Shown: positions 24,713 through 33,927, numbered from the stretch's first letter. The stretch is DNA of 64,000 nucleotides from Rothia sp035916755 (GCF_035916755.1 NZ_JAYWIX010000002.1:62001-126000), one strand, 5' to 3'. Notes: generated from the letters alone by a model not told the origin. A program made the numbers and translations.

Positions 24713-25855
24713 CTACTTGTAGGAGCCCAGCAGCACCGCCGCGCCGCCGTCCACGCCCTTAGCGCCCTGTACGTAGTCGGGGTTGCTCTTGTGCTCGCCG
24801 GTGTCCTTCTGTACGGTACCCAGTACCCAGGAGGGCAGGCCGCGCTTATTCAGGCGCTCAACAGCTGCATCGGCGACAGAGGGGTCAACCACGGCAATCA
24901 TGCCTACACCCAGGTTCAGGGTGCGTTCCAGGTCAGCCTGGGGAACAGAACCCAGCTCACCGATCAGCTTGAAGATAGCGGGAACCTCCCAGGTAGAACG
25001 CTCCACCACACCTACGGTGCCCACCGGCAGCACACGAGCCAGGTTAGCGGCCAGGCCGCCACCGGTTACATGTGAGAAGCCGCGCACACCCGAGCCGGTC
25101 TGGCCGTCCTCACCGTTAACCGGGAAAGCCTCAATCAGATCCAGGCAGTCAGCGGTGTAAATGCGGGTGGGCTCCAGCAGCTCCTCACCCAGGGTACGGC
25201 CCAGCTCAGCCACCTCACGCTCGTACTCCCAGCCAGCAACCGAAAGTACCTTACGCACCAGGGAGTAGCCGTTGGAGTGAATACCGCTGGAGGCCATAGC
25301 AATCAGCACATCGCCCTCACGCACGCGGTCGGGCCCCAGCAACTCGTCAGCCTCAACAATGCCGGTAGCGGCACCTGCCACGTCGTACTCGTCCTCAGCC
25401 AGCAGACCGGGGTGCTCAGCGGTTTCGCCACCTACCAGGGCGGTACCAGCCAGGGAACAGCCCTCAGCCACACCGCGCACAATATCGGCGATACGCTCGG
25501 GCACCACCTTGCCGGTGGCAATGTAGTCGGTCATAAAGAGCGGGCGGGCACCGGTCACAACGATATCGTCTACCACCATACCCACCAGGTCATGACCGAT
25601 GGTGTGGTGAATATCGAGCTTCTGGGCAATGGCCACCTTGGTGCCCACACCATCGGTGGAGGTCGCCAGGTAGGGCTTGCGGTAATCCTTGAGCACAGAC
25701 AGGTCAAAGAGGCCAGCAAAGCCACCCACACCGCCCACTACACCGGCCCCGTGAGTTGCCTTGACGGCGTCCTTCATCAGCTCAACAGCGCGGTCGCCCG
25801 CCTCAACATCTACACCAGCCGAAGCGTAGGTAACTGCGTTCTGGTTCTCGCTCAT
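24713..25855 (-). CDS. purM: Phosphoribosylaminoimidazole synthetase (AIRS), 380 aa
   Basis: Fifth step of purine synthesis: FGAM plus ATP to AIR. The PurM fold is clear: TYASAGVDVEAGDRAVELMK, TDGVGTKVAIA, HDLVGMVVDDIVVTGARPLFMTDYIA, LVGGETAEHPG, and the C-terminal GVGMIAVVD. The family length is slightly exceeded by a Gly-rich tail. Its ATG directly follows the purF stop with no spacer, so the two are translationally coupled. Downstream transcripts run toward the gap region. Confidence 0.97.
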   Translation of the reverse strand: MSENQNAVTYASAGVDVEAGDRAVELMKDAVKATHGAGVVGGVGGFAGLFDLSVLKDYRKPYLATSTDGVGTKVAIAQKLDIHHTIGHDLVGMVVDDIVVTGARPLFMTDYIATGKVVPERIADIVRGVAEGCSLAGTALVGGETAEHPGLLAEDEYDVAGAATGIVEADELLGPDRVREGDVLIAMASSGIHSNGYSLVRKVLSVAGWEYEREVAELGRTLGEELLEPTRIYTADCLDLIEAFPVNGEDGQTGSGVRGFSHVTGGGLAANLARVLPVGTVGVVERSTWEVPAIFKLIGELGSVPQADLERTLNLGVGMIAVVDPSVADAAVERLNKRGLPSWVLGTVQKDTGEHKSNPDYVQGAKGVDGGAAVLLGSYK

Positions 25856-27580
25856 TTAGCGGGCCTCTCGGTCAGTGCCGGTAGAATCGGCAGGAATCGT
25901 ATCTTGGGGAAGGACTAAATCTTCAAGGTCTGAATCGGGGCCAGGCTCACAAGAGCCGGTGCCCGATGACGCCGGGGTGCCATCAAACTTGTGCTCCAGC
26001 GCCTCGGTGCCGGGGCGGGTTTCGATAGACACCGCCTTGGCCTTAGAAGGCTTCTGGGCAACAGGACGCTCCACCGTCACCTCGGCCGCGGTACCGGCCA
26101 GCGGGCCCCCCTTGGAATCATCGAAGATGGACTTGCCACGGCGGTCTTCACTGGGCAGCTCGATGGGGTACTTACCGGTAAAGCAGGCGGTGCACAGGCG
26201 CTCGCGGGGCTGCTCGGTAGCGGCAATCATGCCGTCTTCTGAGATGAAGCCCAGGGAGTCAGCGCCCAGCGACTTACCGATCTCTTCAATGGTCAGCCCA
26301 TTCGCGATCAGCTCGGAGCGCGAGGCAAAGTCAATACCGTAGAAGCAGGGCCACTTGACCGGCGGGGACGAAATCCGTACGTGTATCTCTTTCGCGCCTG
26401 CCTCTCGTAGCATGCGCACCAGGGCGCGCTGGGTGTTGCCGCGAACGATAGAATCATCAATCACGACCAGGCGTTTACCCTCGACTACGGAGCGTAGGGG
26501 GTTGAGTTTGAGCCTAATGCCCAGCTGGCGGATGGTTTGCGAAGGCTGAATGAATGTGCGGCCCACATAGGCGTTCTTCACCAGGCCGTTACCGAAAGGA
26601 ATACCCGACTCTTCGGCGTAGCCAATAGCGGCCGGGGTGCCAGACTCAGGGGTGGGCATGACCAGGTCAGCTTCTACCTTGTGCTCGCGGGCCAGCTGAC
26701 GCCCCATCTCAACACGGGACTCGTAGACACTACGACCCGAAATCGTGGTATCGGGTCGGGCCAGGTACACGTACTCAAAGACGCAACCTGCGGGCTTGGC
26801 TTCGGCGAAGCGCTGGGAGCGCAGACCGTCCTCGTCGATGGTGATGAACTCACCGGGCTCAACCTCGCGCACGAAGGACGCGCCGACGATGTCGAGAGCG
26901 GCGGTTTCTGAGGCGATGACCCAGCCGCGGTCAAGACGACCCAGTACCAGCGGACGCACGCCCTGGGGGTCACGCGCTGCGTAGAGGGTGTGCTCGTCCA
27001 TGAAGACCAGGCAGAAAGCACCTGAGAGGGTGGGGAGTAGGTCGAGGGCGGCTTCTTCGAGGCTGTCGAAGTCGTGGTCCTTGAGTAGGGCCGTGACCAG
27101 GGCGGTGTCGGTGGTGTTGCCCTGGGCGAGCTCGCCGCGTTCGGGGCGCTTGCCGCCGTTCTTAGCCAGTAGACGGTCGTAGAGGTCAGCCGAGTTGACC
27201 AGGTTGCCGTTGTGGGCCAGCGCTAGTGTGCCGTGGGGGGTGTCGCCCAGGGTCGGCTGCGCGTTCTGCCAGATGTTGCCACCGGTGGTGGAGTAGCGGC
27301 AGTGACCAACCGCCATATGGCCGCTCATTGAGTTGAGGGTAGCCTCGTCAAATACCTGGGATACCAGGCCAATATCTTTGTAGACGTTCAGGTGTTTGCC
27401 GTCGCTGGTGGCTATACCGGCTGACTCCTGGCCACGGTGCTGCAGGGCGTAGAGGCCATAGTAGGTGAGCTTAGCGATATCTTCGCCGGGGGCCCATACG
27501 CCAAAGACGCCGCATTCGTCTTTAGGTCCGTGGTCAACGGGGTCAAGGTCGAAGGATAGTTTTCCGTCAGGACGAGCCAA
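25856..27580 (-). CDS. purF: Amidophosphoribosyltransferase, 574 aa
   Basis: Commits PRPP to purine synthesis using glutamine. N-terminal Ntn amidotransferase domain with the Cys nucleophile in ECGVFGVW and YGLYALQHRGQESAGI; PRTase domain with VVIDDSIVRGNT. Four Cys in the C-terminal half (CFYGID, LCTACFTG) fit the Fe-S-type enzyme. The tail beyond about residue 500 is long, Pro/Ser-rich and acidic, typical of actinobacterial PurF. The start reads TTG at 27580, agreeing with the usual ARxDGKLS N-terminus; no earlier ATG is available. Coupled to purM. Confidence 0.96.
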   Translation of the reverse strand: MARPDGKLSFDLDPVDHGPKDECGVFGVWAPGEDIAKLTYYGLYALQHRGQESAGIATSDGKHLNVYKDIGLVSQVFDEATLNSMSGHMAVGHCRYSTTGGNIWQNAQPTLGDTPHGTLALAHNGNLVNSADLYDRLLAKNGGKRPERGELAQGNTTDTALVTALLKDHDFDSLEEAALDLLPTLSGAFCLVFMDEHTLYAARDPQGVRPLVLGRLDRGWVIASETAALDIVGASFVREVEPGEFITIDEDGLRSQRFAEAKPAGCVFEYVYLARPDTTISGRSVYESRVEMGRQLAREHKVEADLVMPTPESGTPAAIGYAEESGIPFGNGLVKNAYVGRTFIQPSQTIRQLGIRLKLNPLRSVVEGKRLVVIDDSIVRGNTQRALVRMLREAGAKEIHVRISSPPVKWPCFYGIDFASRSELIANGLTIEEIGKSLGADSLGFISEDGMIAATEQPRERLCTACFTGKYPIELPSEDRRGKSIFDDSKGGPLAGTAAEVTVERPVAQKPSKAKAVSIETRPGTEALEHKFDGTPASSGTGSCEPGPDSDLEDLVLPQDTIPADSTGTDREAR

Positions 27581-27690
27581 GGTGGTTTTCCGTCTCTTCT
27601 TGTGGGGTGGTTATCTCGCCGTGCAGCGTGGGATGGCGCACGTGAGCGAGCGAACATTACAAGTGTACCTGCCCAAGTGCTCTACTGATA

Positions 27691-27738
27691 AGTAAAGCCC
27701 ACCTGCATCACCTCTTCAGTGATCAGATGGGCCTACTT
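27691..27738. terminator. Terminator downstream of the small membrane protein gene
   Basis: AGTAAAGCCCACCTGCATCAC / GTGATCAGATGGGCCTACT stem with CTCTTCA loop and flanking A and T runs; it ends the minus-strand gene at 27739 before purF. Confidence 0.75.
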
Positions 27739-28110
27739 TTAGTCCTGGCTACTGACAGCCCGGTAGGTGGTGGTGCGCTTGGTGGAACGCCGGTCAAGAA
27801 TCAGGGCTAGCACTATGGCAAGGGCGGTGCACAGGGCACCGAAAATGACCGCCATTACGCCAAAGACAGCGCCGAAAGTATAGTTGGGGTTCTCCGGGCC
27901 GAGGGCTGTGACCACAAACGCTACAATCAGGCCGATGAGCAGACCGGTGACAGCAAAAGCCGGCAGGGACGGGGCACGGCGCACAGTGAGGTTGGCGCGG
28001 TCAGGTGCGGACGCCGGCGCAAAATGCTGGCCGGGAGCCGCCTGCTTCTCAGCCTCGGTGAGAGGAGCAGCAGGTTTGGTGGGGCGACGGAATCTCGACA
28101 GGATGCTCAT
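27739..28110 (-). CDS. Small membrane protein, 123 aa
   Basis: A basic N-terminus (MSILSRFRRPTKP) and Pro/Ala-rich linker are followed by two membrane helices (about residues 57-77 and 86-110) and a short basic tail. Start taken at 28110; a frame six codons longer has no better support. No named family recognised, though such two-helix proteins often lie next to purF in relatives. It is terminated by the hairpin at 27691. Confidence 0.6.
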   Translation of the reverse strand: MSILSRFRRPTKPAAPLTEAEKQAAPGQHFAPASAPDRANLTVRRAPSLPAFAVTGLLIGLIVAFVVTALGPENPNYTFGAVFGVMAVIFGALCTALAIVLALILDRRSTKRTTTYRAVSSQD

Positions 28111-28136
28111 AACTACTAACCTTACCAAGGCTAGGT

Positions 28137-29243
28137 TTATAAATCGTCTGTGGTCTGTGCTAACTCTAAAGCATGGAGAGACGTATACCTTTGACTTTGT
28201 GTATAGGCGCTTCCGCGACCGTGACGCTCGTGTTTGATGGGATGGCTAAGGGTTCGGTGCTCACCATGGGGAGGTTTTTCGTTGGGCGATGAAAGGATAA
28301 AAACCTGATAACGGCCGCCATCCCAGCCAGCAGCTCGAGCAGCCATGATAGCGTTACCAAGTTTGCGTTCATTTCGGTTGTTGCTTGCCATGAGCTGTTC
28401 CGCGTGTTCTTCGGTCCACAGCACATCATCACGTTTAAATTTAATCCGGGCTATTTCAGGCTTAATCTCTTTTTCAGAGTAAAAGGCCATATAGTTGACG
28501 TCTTTGAAGGATCTTCCGGCCTGACACACGTAGATATGGTGGTCGCAGTAAAGAGGCCAGGCCTCTTTCCCCGCTACTACAACGGTGTCTTCTGAGCTTA
28601 CGGGCTTTTCTGCGTAGATAGCATGCACTCTCGATACAGATCGCATCCAGCTCTCGAACTGTGGGTCAATGTACCCAGCTAACTTAAAGATTCTTGTAAC
28701 TTCAAAGAGAATGTCCGTATTAAGCAGAGAATCGTGATGGGCGATTCTATTTCTAAATTTTCTTACAGCCTCTAGCTCGACAGCGACGGACTTGCGCTTC
28801 CCTTGGTACGCATGCGGAAATGCTTTATGCAGGCACTTTTTCCATAGCTCATCGTATTTGCTTCCCAGTAGCCCTGACCAGAAGCCAAAAGAAAGAGACG
28901 CTGAAATCTGGTCCCGGTTATTTTGATGTACTTCAGGGAGTCGGTTCCGCCCTGTTGCTATCATTTCAGCAATGTGATGACTGATGAGTGGCTGTGAAAA
29001 AATCCACGGGACGCTTGAGGGGCTCTGTTCGTGGTATTCCCTGAGCGCCTTATCTATGGAATTACGTACCCCTACTTCAAGGTAGGCAATCAGCTCAAAA
29101 CAAGTGCTCGCCATGCGATGGATCCAGGCGTAAAGTTCCAATGCTTCGGGATCTGAAGCTGTTTGTGCTCTGTAAGGCGAGAGACGTGGTTCGGAGAGAA
29201 GCTCCAAAATTTTTGTAATGTCCATCTCATTTTTATCAGGCAT
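28137..29243 (-). CDS. Abi_2-like HEPN abortive-infection protein, 368 aa
   Basis: N-terminal half matches the Abi_2 (AbiD/AbiF) family: LSPYRAQTASDPEALELYAW, LIAYLEVGVRNSID, and a HEPN ribonuclease motif RNRIAHH (R-x4-H) near residue 168. These proteins usually cut RNA during phage infection and stop growth. The C-terminal 180 residues are unassigned and include WPLYCDHHIYVC and a basic His-rich tail. GC content is visibly lower than in the flanking pur genes, suggesting transfer. ATG at 29243 lacks a ribosome site; MDITKIL at 29225 is an alternative start. No partner gene. Confidence 0.75.
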   Translation of the reverse strand: MPDKNEMDITKILELLSEPRLSPYRAQTASDPEALELYAWIHRMASTCFELIAYLEVGVRNSIDKALREYHEQSPSSVPWIFSQPLISHHIAEMIATGRNRLPEVHQNNRDQISASLSFGFWSGLLGSKYDELWKKCLHKAFPHAYQGKRKSVAVELEAVRKFRNRIAHHDSLLNTDILFEVTRIFKLAGYIDPQFESWMRSVSRVHAIYAEKPVSSEDTVVVAGKEAWPLYCDHHIYVCQAGRSFKDVNYMAFYSEKEIKPEIARIKFKRDDVLWTEEHAEQLMASNNRNERKLGNAIMAARAAGWDGGRYQVFILSSPNEKPPHGEHRTLSHPIKHERHGRGSAYTQSQRYTSLHALELAQTTDDL

Positions 29244-29247
29244 GTGT

Positions 29248-29261
29248 TCATGCTAGCATGA
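29248..29261. promoter_or_regulatory. Perfect 14-bp palindrome at the Abi gene start
   Basis: TCATGCTAGCATGA ends 5 bases before the start codon of the HEPN gene. It is placed where an autorepressor or other operator-binding protein would block expression. Confidence 0.4.
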
Positions 29262-29269
29262 GTGTGAAC

Positions 29270-29318
29270 GCCCCGGTGTGGCCTCTGCCTTGAGTAAGCC
29301 CCCGGGGCTTTTATTTTT
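29270..29318 (+). terminator. Hairpin with T run between two minus-strand genes
   Basis: GCCCCGG / CCGGGGC stem followed by TTTTATTTTT on the plus strand. Oddly, no plus-strand gene precedes it; it may block antisense transcription or be the outer edge of the transferred Abi segment. Confidence 0.5.
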
Positions 29319-29712
29319 AAAGAAGTGGCAGATAGTCGCTGAGATCTGCCCGTAGCCCGGACGCCGAAATCGCGAGGGCGGCACTCTGCCAGCTGGCATA
29401 ACCCAGCGCGATAGCGCACCAGGTCAGCGGGTCGGTTTCAACAACATTGGGCGGGGTGCCGCGGGTATGGCGCGGCCCGGCGATACACTGGGTCACCCCC
29501 AGAGGCGGCACTCGTACTTCCACAGAATTCCCCGGGGCAAGGGTCGCCAGCTCCTCGAGCAGAAAACGGACGGACGCCGCCCGCACCCCGCGGGGCAGGG
29601 CAGCGAAAGCCGCGGCGCGGGCGTCCTCGTTCTCTGCTCCCTCAAAAACCTGCCGTACCTGAACGACGGCGGCGAGGCCGTCCGCCTCGGTAATCTTGCG
29701 GCGAATCGCCAT
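29317..29712 (-). CDS. Sterol carrier (SCP_3-like) family protein, 131 aa
   Basis: Short soluble protein with the actinobacterial bacterial-SCP pattern: ALPRGVRAASVRFLLEELA, then SVEVRVPPLGVTQCIAGPRHTRGTPPNVVETD and WCAIALG. In relatives it lies near purF, as here. It probably binds a lipid or other hydrophobic ligand, but no ligand is known. Its ATG overlaps the asparaginase stop by one base (TAATG), so translation is coupled. Confidence 0.8.
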   Translation of the reverse strand: MAIRRKITEADGLAAVVQVRQVFEGAENEDARAAAFAALPRGVRAASVRFLLEELATLAPGNSVEVRVPPLGVTQCIAGPRHTRGTPPNVVETDPLTWCAIALGYASWQSAALAISASGLRADLSDYLPLL

Positions 29713-30710
29713 TAGAGGAGCCCCTCAAAGGCAGCGCCCGGCTTGATAGAACCCACGGGCTGACCGCCGCCGGTGATAGGGAAGGTGGTCCCGGCAACTG
29801 CCCGGTCAGCTACCTCAGCCTCTACAAAACCTGCCACCTGGAGTGCCCGCACCGCCGCCAGGGAAGCAGCCCGGTTTGAGCCATCGAGCATCTTCAGGGC
29901 CACCGACGCGCCAGACCGCAACCCGATAGCGAGCACGCCTTCGGCACCGCGCTTGACCACGGCATCGAGAGTTTCAGCCAGAACCGTATCGGAGCCGCCG
30001 GTGGCGTGGACGTACTCGGGGTAGTCCACCATAGCGGTGGCCACGGTGGCTGCACGGGCATCGGCTTTAATGTTCTCAACCGCCGCGCCCAGGGTTGAAT
30101 AGGCTCGGGCAAGCCCTACCAGGGAGGTTGCAGCTACTGGAGCGCCGCAGCCATCGACGGTGACGTGCTGGGGAGTTTCGCCCGTGAACTCCTCGAGGGT
30201 CTGGAGTACCAGTTCCTGTAGCGGGTGGGAAGGGTCGGTATAGTTCTCGGTCGGCCACCCCGACTTCACGCAGCCCCAGAGAAAAGCAGCGTGCTTACCC
30301 GAACAGTTGAAAGCTAGGCGCTGCTTGTCATGACCAGCCCTCACCAGGGTGTGGTAACTGGGCTCATCAGCAGGCCAAGCAGGCGGGCAGAGCAGGGCAT
30401 CAGCGGTCAGACCTGCCTCAGCCAGTACCGACTGGGCCACCTTCATATGCTCAAAAGAACCGGTATGGGAACCGGCAGCCAGGGCAATTTGGGCCCCCTG
30501 GAGCTCAGCGCCCGCGTTCATCGACGCGATAGCCTGCAGGGGCTTGAGCGCTGAACGGGCATAGACCAGAGCCTCGGGGGCTCCCAGGCTTAGGGCGGTA
30601 GAACCGTCGGGCGCCAGCACAACCAGCGACCCCACATGGCGGGACTCGATAAAGTCACCACGGGTGACGACGGCCAGCTCTGCTGCCTGCTGCGCGGTAA
30701 AAGTCTGCAT
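29712..30710 (-). CDS. Asparaginase II family protein, 332 aa
   Basis: Matches the L-asparaginase II (PF06089-type) family: RSALKPLQAI, GSHTGSFEHM, NCSGKHAAFLW, DGCGAP and the late GGGQPVGSIKPG. It likely hydrolyses asparagine to aspartate and ammonia in the cytoplasm. I start it at MQTFTAQQ (30710); a longer frame would translate into the 66-bp palindrome at 30752 and gives a false N-terminus. Coupled to the sterol-carrier gene downstream. Confidence 0.85.
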   Translation of the reverse strand: MQTFTAQQAAELAVVTRGDFIESRHVGSLVVLAPDGSTALSLGAPEALVYARSALKPLQAIASMNAGAELQGAQIALAAGSHTGSFEHMKVAQSVLAEAGLTADALLCPPAWPADEPSYHTLVRAGHDKQRLAFNCSGKHAAFLWGCVKSGWPTENYTDPSHPLQELVLQTLEEFTGETPQHVTVDGCGAPVAATSLVGLARAYSTLGAAVENIKADARAATVATAMVDYPEYVHATGGSDTVLAETLDAVVKRGAEGVLAIGLRSGASVALKMLDGSNRAASLAAVRALQVAGFVEAEVADRAVAGTTFPITGGGQPVGSIKPGAAFEGLL

Positions 30711-30751
30711 GACCACCAGTCTACTGGGTAGCCCTGGCCGCTGAAACGAGC

Positions 30752-30817
30752 GATGCCCGCACTTATTCTGATTTATCCGCAACTAGTTGCGGGTTTTTCA
30801 GAATAAGTGCGGGCATC
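30752..30817. repeat. Palindromic repeat B, solo copy (66 bp)
   Basis: GATGCCCGCACTTATTCTG / CAGAATAAGTGCGGGCATC arms around the core CCGCAACTAGTTGCGG. It belongs to the same family as 34730-34785 and 35881-35936. It lies between two minus-strand genes and may also terminate MMPL transcription. The only interruptions are a few mismatches next to the core. Confidence 0.92.
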
Positions 30818-30859
30818 AGCTGACTGGCCTTGCGAGATTAGCCGGGTGCGGCGTCCTCG

Positions 30860-33800
30860 CTACTGCTCCTTCTGCTGTTCAGAAAGGGCCTTGAGCGCCT
30901 CGCGGGCCGCGCGGGCAGCTCTCTGAGCCTCAACCTGGGCCTCGTCTGCCGCTGCTAGAGCCTGGTCGGCAGCAACCACAGCTGCCTGGGCCAGGGCACG
31001 CGTGGACTCCACCGCCACCACCTGGGTGGGGTTCACCGGACGCTCCGGAGCGGACGCCGGCTGCTGGGCGGGCGCCAGAGCGGACGCCGGTTCCTCAGCG
31101 GGTACTGCTGGGGTAGGTGCCTGCGTCGCAGCTACTGCCGGGGCCGCCTCTTCCTTCTGGGTCTGAACTTCGAGCTTGGTTCCCTCAACGTCCAGGTCGG
31201 GGAGTAGGCGGTCGAGCCAGGCTGGCAGCCACCAGGCCTTTTCACCCAACAGGTGCATGAGTGCCGGAATCAGGGTCATGCGAACCACGAAGGCATCGAG
31301 CAGAACACCGACCGCCAGAATGAAGCCGATAGAGGCAATCATGGGGTCACCCGAGAAAACAAAGCCGATAAAGACACCGGCCATAATCAGGGCAGCTGCG
31401 GTGACCACGCGGGCGCCGTGGTTGTAGCCCACCACAACCGAGGTCTTAGCCCCGCGACCGTGAGAGTAGGCCTCTTGCATGCCGGATACCAGGAAGAGCT
31501 GGTAGTCCATGGCCAGGCCGAAGAGAATACCCACCGCCAGAATCGGCAGGAAGGCAAGCAGCGGGCCGGGGGTTGAGACGTTGAAGAGCTCAGCAGCCCA
31601 GCCCCACTGGAACACTGCCGTGGTAGCGCCGAGGGCTGCCAACAGCGAGAAGAGGAAGCCCAGGGTCGCGGTCACCGGCACCAGAATGGAGCGGAAAACA
31701 AGAATCAGAACCAGCAGCGACAGACCCATGACCAGCGCAACATACACCGGCAGAACCTCAGCCAGGTTCTGGGCGATGTCAACAGACATCGCGGTCTGAC
31801 CGGTAACGCCGAAGGTCACCTCACCGTTCTCGGTTGAGACGGTCATATCACGCAGGGCGTGCACCAGGTCAGTGGTTGACTCGGCGTTGGGGCCTTCATC
31901 GGGAATTATCTGGTAGAGCAGGGCGGAGTTGTCGTCAGAGATCATGGCGGGAATAACCGCTGAAACGTCACTCTGATCCAGAAGATCCTGACCCACCTCA
32001 ACCTGCAGAGCCTTAGCCTGTTCCTCGGTGGTGCCCTCGGGCAGGCGGGCTGCCACCACGATGGGGCCGTTCTGACCCTCACCAAACTTGTCGGCAACGG
32101 TGGTGTACGAGATATAGGCAGCTGAATCAGTTGCCTGAGAGTCGCCAGCAGGCAGACCCAGACGCATATCGGTCACAGGCAGAGCCACAGCACCCAATGC
32201 AAGCACTACAGCGGCAACGGTAGCAACCGGCTTCTTGAGCACCAGACCAATCCAACCGCGGCGGGCCTCTTCATGGTCAGCCGCCGCCCGCTTAGCTTCT
32301 GCTCGAATGGAAGCCGCCTGGGCGTCGTCCCCGCTGGCAGCCTGCGCACCCGCCGCAATTTTCGCCCGCTGCTTTTTGCTCAGGATGCGCTCGCCCAGCA
32401 GGGACATCACAGCGGGGGAGAGGGTGGTGGCTACCGCCACGGCAACAGCAACCGCGAAGGCACCGGCGTTACCCATCACGCCCAGGAAGGGAATACCCAC
32501 AACGTTTAGACCCAGCAGGGCGATGATAACGGTGGCGCCGGCGAAGAAGACCGCGCCGCCGGAGGTGCCGGTGGCCAGGGCAATGGATTCCTTCACGCCC
32601 ATGCCCTTAGCGAGGTTGGTGCGGTGGCGGTTCAGAATGAAGAGGGTGTAGTCGATACCCACAGCCAGACCCAGCATGGTGCCCAGGGTGGGGGTAGTTG
32701 AGGTCATCTCAACGAGGCCAGACAGCGAAAGAACGGCCAAAGCAGAGGTACCCACTCCGATAACCGCCATAATAATCGGCAGGCCAGCAGCTACCAGGGT
32801 GCCAAGCATCAGAAGCAGAACGATAAAGGCAATGCCGATACCGATAATCTCGGCGGTTGCATTCATGTGGGGCTCAACGCCCTGCATGTACTGGTCGTAG
32901 GTGACGGTCAGGCCGCTATCTGCCAGCACATCAAGCTTCTGCTGGGTTTCTTCGAGAGTTTCTACCGGGATAGAACCGGTTTCAGCATCGAAGGTAACGG
33001 AGATAATAGCCGTGGAGTTATCCTCAGAAATCGCCACACCGCTCTGTGACATCTCGAGCAGGGAAGCGTTCTGCTCAAGGGTGCTCTTGCCGCTTTCTAC
33101 CTGGGAGCGGGAGTCTTCGAGCTGGGCAAGACCGGCTTCATAGTCGGCTCGACCCTGATCAAGCTGGGCCTGGGCCTCTTCCAGCTGGGTGCGGCCCTGG
33201 TTGAGCTGCTCAGCGGTAGCGTCCAGTTGAGCCCGCTGGGCATCAAGCTGGGCCTGCTGGCCGTTGAGCTCACCAAAAGCCTCCGGCGGAGCACCCTCAT
33301 CCTCAAGGCGGCTACGGGTCTCGTTCAGCTGATTCTGGGCGTCCTCAAGCTGGGCGTAGCCCTCATCGAGCTGCTGCTGAGCTGAATCCAGCTCGGCACG
33401 GCGAGCATCAAGCTCAGCCTGCCCCGAATCCAACTGAGCCTTAGCGGCATCAAGCTGGGCCTGGCCGTCCGCAAGCTGCTGTTCACCGTTAGCCAGCTCA
33501 GCCTGCCCAGCATCCAGCTGGGCCTGGCCGTCCGCAAGCTGCTGAGCCATAGCAAAGGGGTCGTTGACGGTATCAACACCCTCAACACCCTCAGCCTCAG
33601 TGGCGGCGCTGGCGACGGCAGCTTTTTGCTCATCGGTGAAGGTAGAGCCATCTTCGGTCTGCACAATAGCAGAGCCGGTACCCGCATTGAGATTCAGGTT
33701 GAAGGTATCGGTCAGCTCTTCCTGAACCAGCTGCGCCTCGGTGCCAGGAATAGTGATGGAATCGGTCAAATCGCCCTTAAAAGAGGCATAGGCACCGCCA

Positions 33801-33889
33801 GCTAAAGCAATCACCAGTGCCCAGACGCCGATAACGGCCCAGGCGCGGCGAGCTGCAAAGCTACCGACCTTGTAGAGGAACTCAGACAT
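30860..33889 (-). CDS. MMPL/RND-family transporter with coiled-coil insert, 1009 aa
   Basis: Two RND-like halves with 12 predicted helices: one after residue 17, groups at about 345-500 and 555-575, and 715-870. GxxxDY motifs (AVGIDYTLFI; GLAMDYQLFL) are typical of proton-coupled MMPL pumps exporting lipids or drugs. The first extracytoplasmic loop carries a long heptad-like repeat of GQAQLD-AxAEL units (about residues 107-275). The C-terminal 95 residues are Ala/Pro-rich and end in a charged helical tail. It lies 38 bp after the TetR gene and is most likely its regulatory target. Confidence 0.9.
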   Translation of the reverse strand: MSEFLYKVGSFAARRAWAVIGVWALVIALAGGAYASFKGDLTDSITIPGTEAQLVQEELTDTFNLNLNAGTGSAIVQTEDGSTFTDEQKAAVASAATEAEGVEGVDTVNDPFAMAQQLADGQAQLDAGQAELANGEQQLADGQAQLDAAKAQLDSGQAELDARRAELDSAQQQLDEGYAQLEDAQNQLNETRSRLEDEGAPPEAFGELNGQQAQLDAQRAQLDATAEQLNQGRTQLEEAQAQLDQGRADYEAGLAQLEDSRSQVESGKSTLEQNASLLEMSQSGVAISEDNSTAIISVTFDAETGSIPVETLEETQQKLDVLADSGLTVTYDQYMQGVEPHMNATAEIIGIGIAFIVLLLMLGTLVAAGLPIIMAVIGVGTSALAVLSLSGLVEMTSTTPTLGTMLGLAVGIDYTLFILNRHRTNLAKGMGVKESIALATGTSGGAVFFAGATVIIALLGLNVVGIPFLGVMGNAGAFAVAVAVAVATTLSPAVMSLLGERILSKKQRAKIAAGAQAASGDDAQAASIRAEAKRAAADHEEARRGWIGLVLKKPVATVAAVVLALGAVALPVTDMRLGLPAGDSQATDSAAYISYTTVADKFGEGQNGPIVVAARLPEGTTEEQAKALQVEVGQDLLDQSDVSAVIPAMISDDNSALLYQIIPDEGPNAESTTDLVHALRDMTVSTENGEVTFGVTGQTAMSVDIAQNLAEVLPVYVALVMGLSLLVLILVFRSILVPVTATLGFLFSLLAALGATTAVFQWGWAAELFNVSTPGPLLAFLPILAVGILFGLAMDYQLFLVSGMQEAYSHGRGAKTSVVVGYNHGARVVTAAALIMAGVFIGFVFSGDPMIASIGFILAVGVLLDAFVVRMTLIPALMHLLGEKAWWLPAWLDRLLPDLDVEGTKLEVQTQKEEAAPAVAATQAPTPAVPAEEPASALAPAQQPASAPERPVNPTQVVAVESTRALAQAAVVAADQALAAADEAQVEAQRAARAAREALKALSEQQKEQ
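33064..33571 (-). repeat. Degenerate tandem repeat coding the MMPL heptad insert
   Basis: Many copies of a 21-33 bp unit encoding Q(A/L)-Q-L-D/E-x-G/A. Repeat sense gives a continuous coiled coil, as in YhgE/Pip-type exported proteins; number of units may vary by recombination. Confidence 0.75.
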
Positions 33890-33927
33890 GGCCTGTCGGT
33901 TTCCCTTTCGTGTGGTTGTGTTTTCTC

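Noticed and set aside
30711..30782. N-terminal extension shared in appearance by the asparaginase and TetR frames (a common NQNKCG stretch)
   Set aside because: Both extensions are translations of palindrome B and not protein homology; later starts fit the families.
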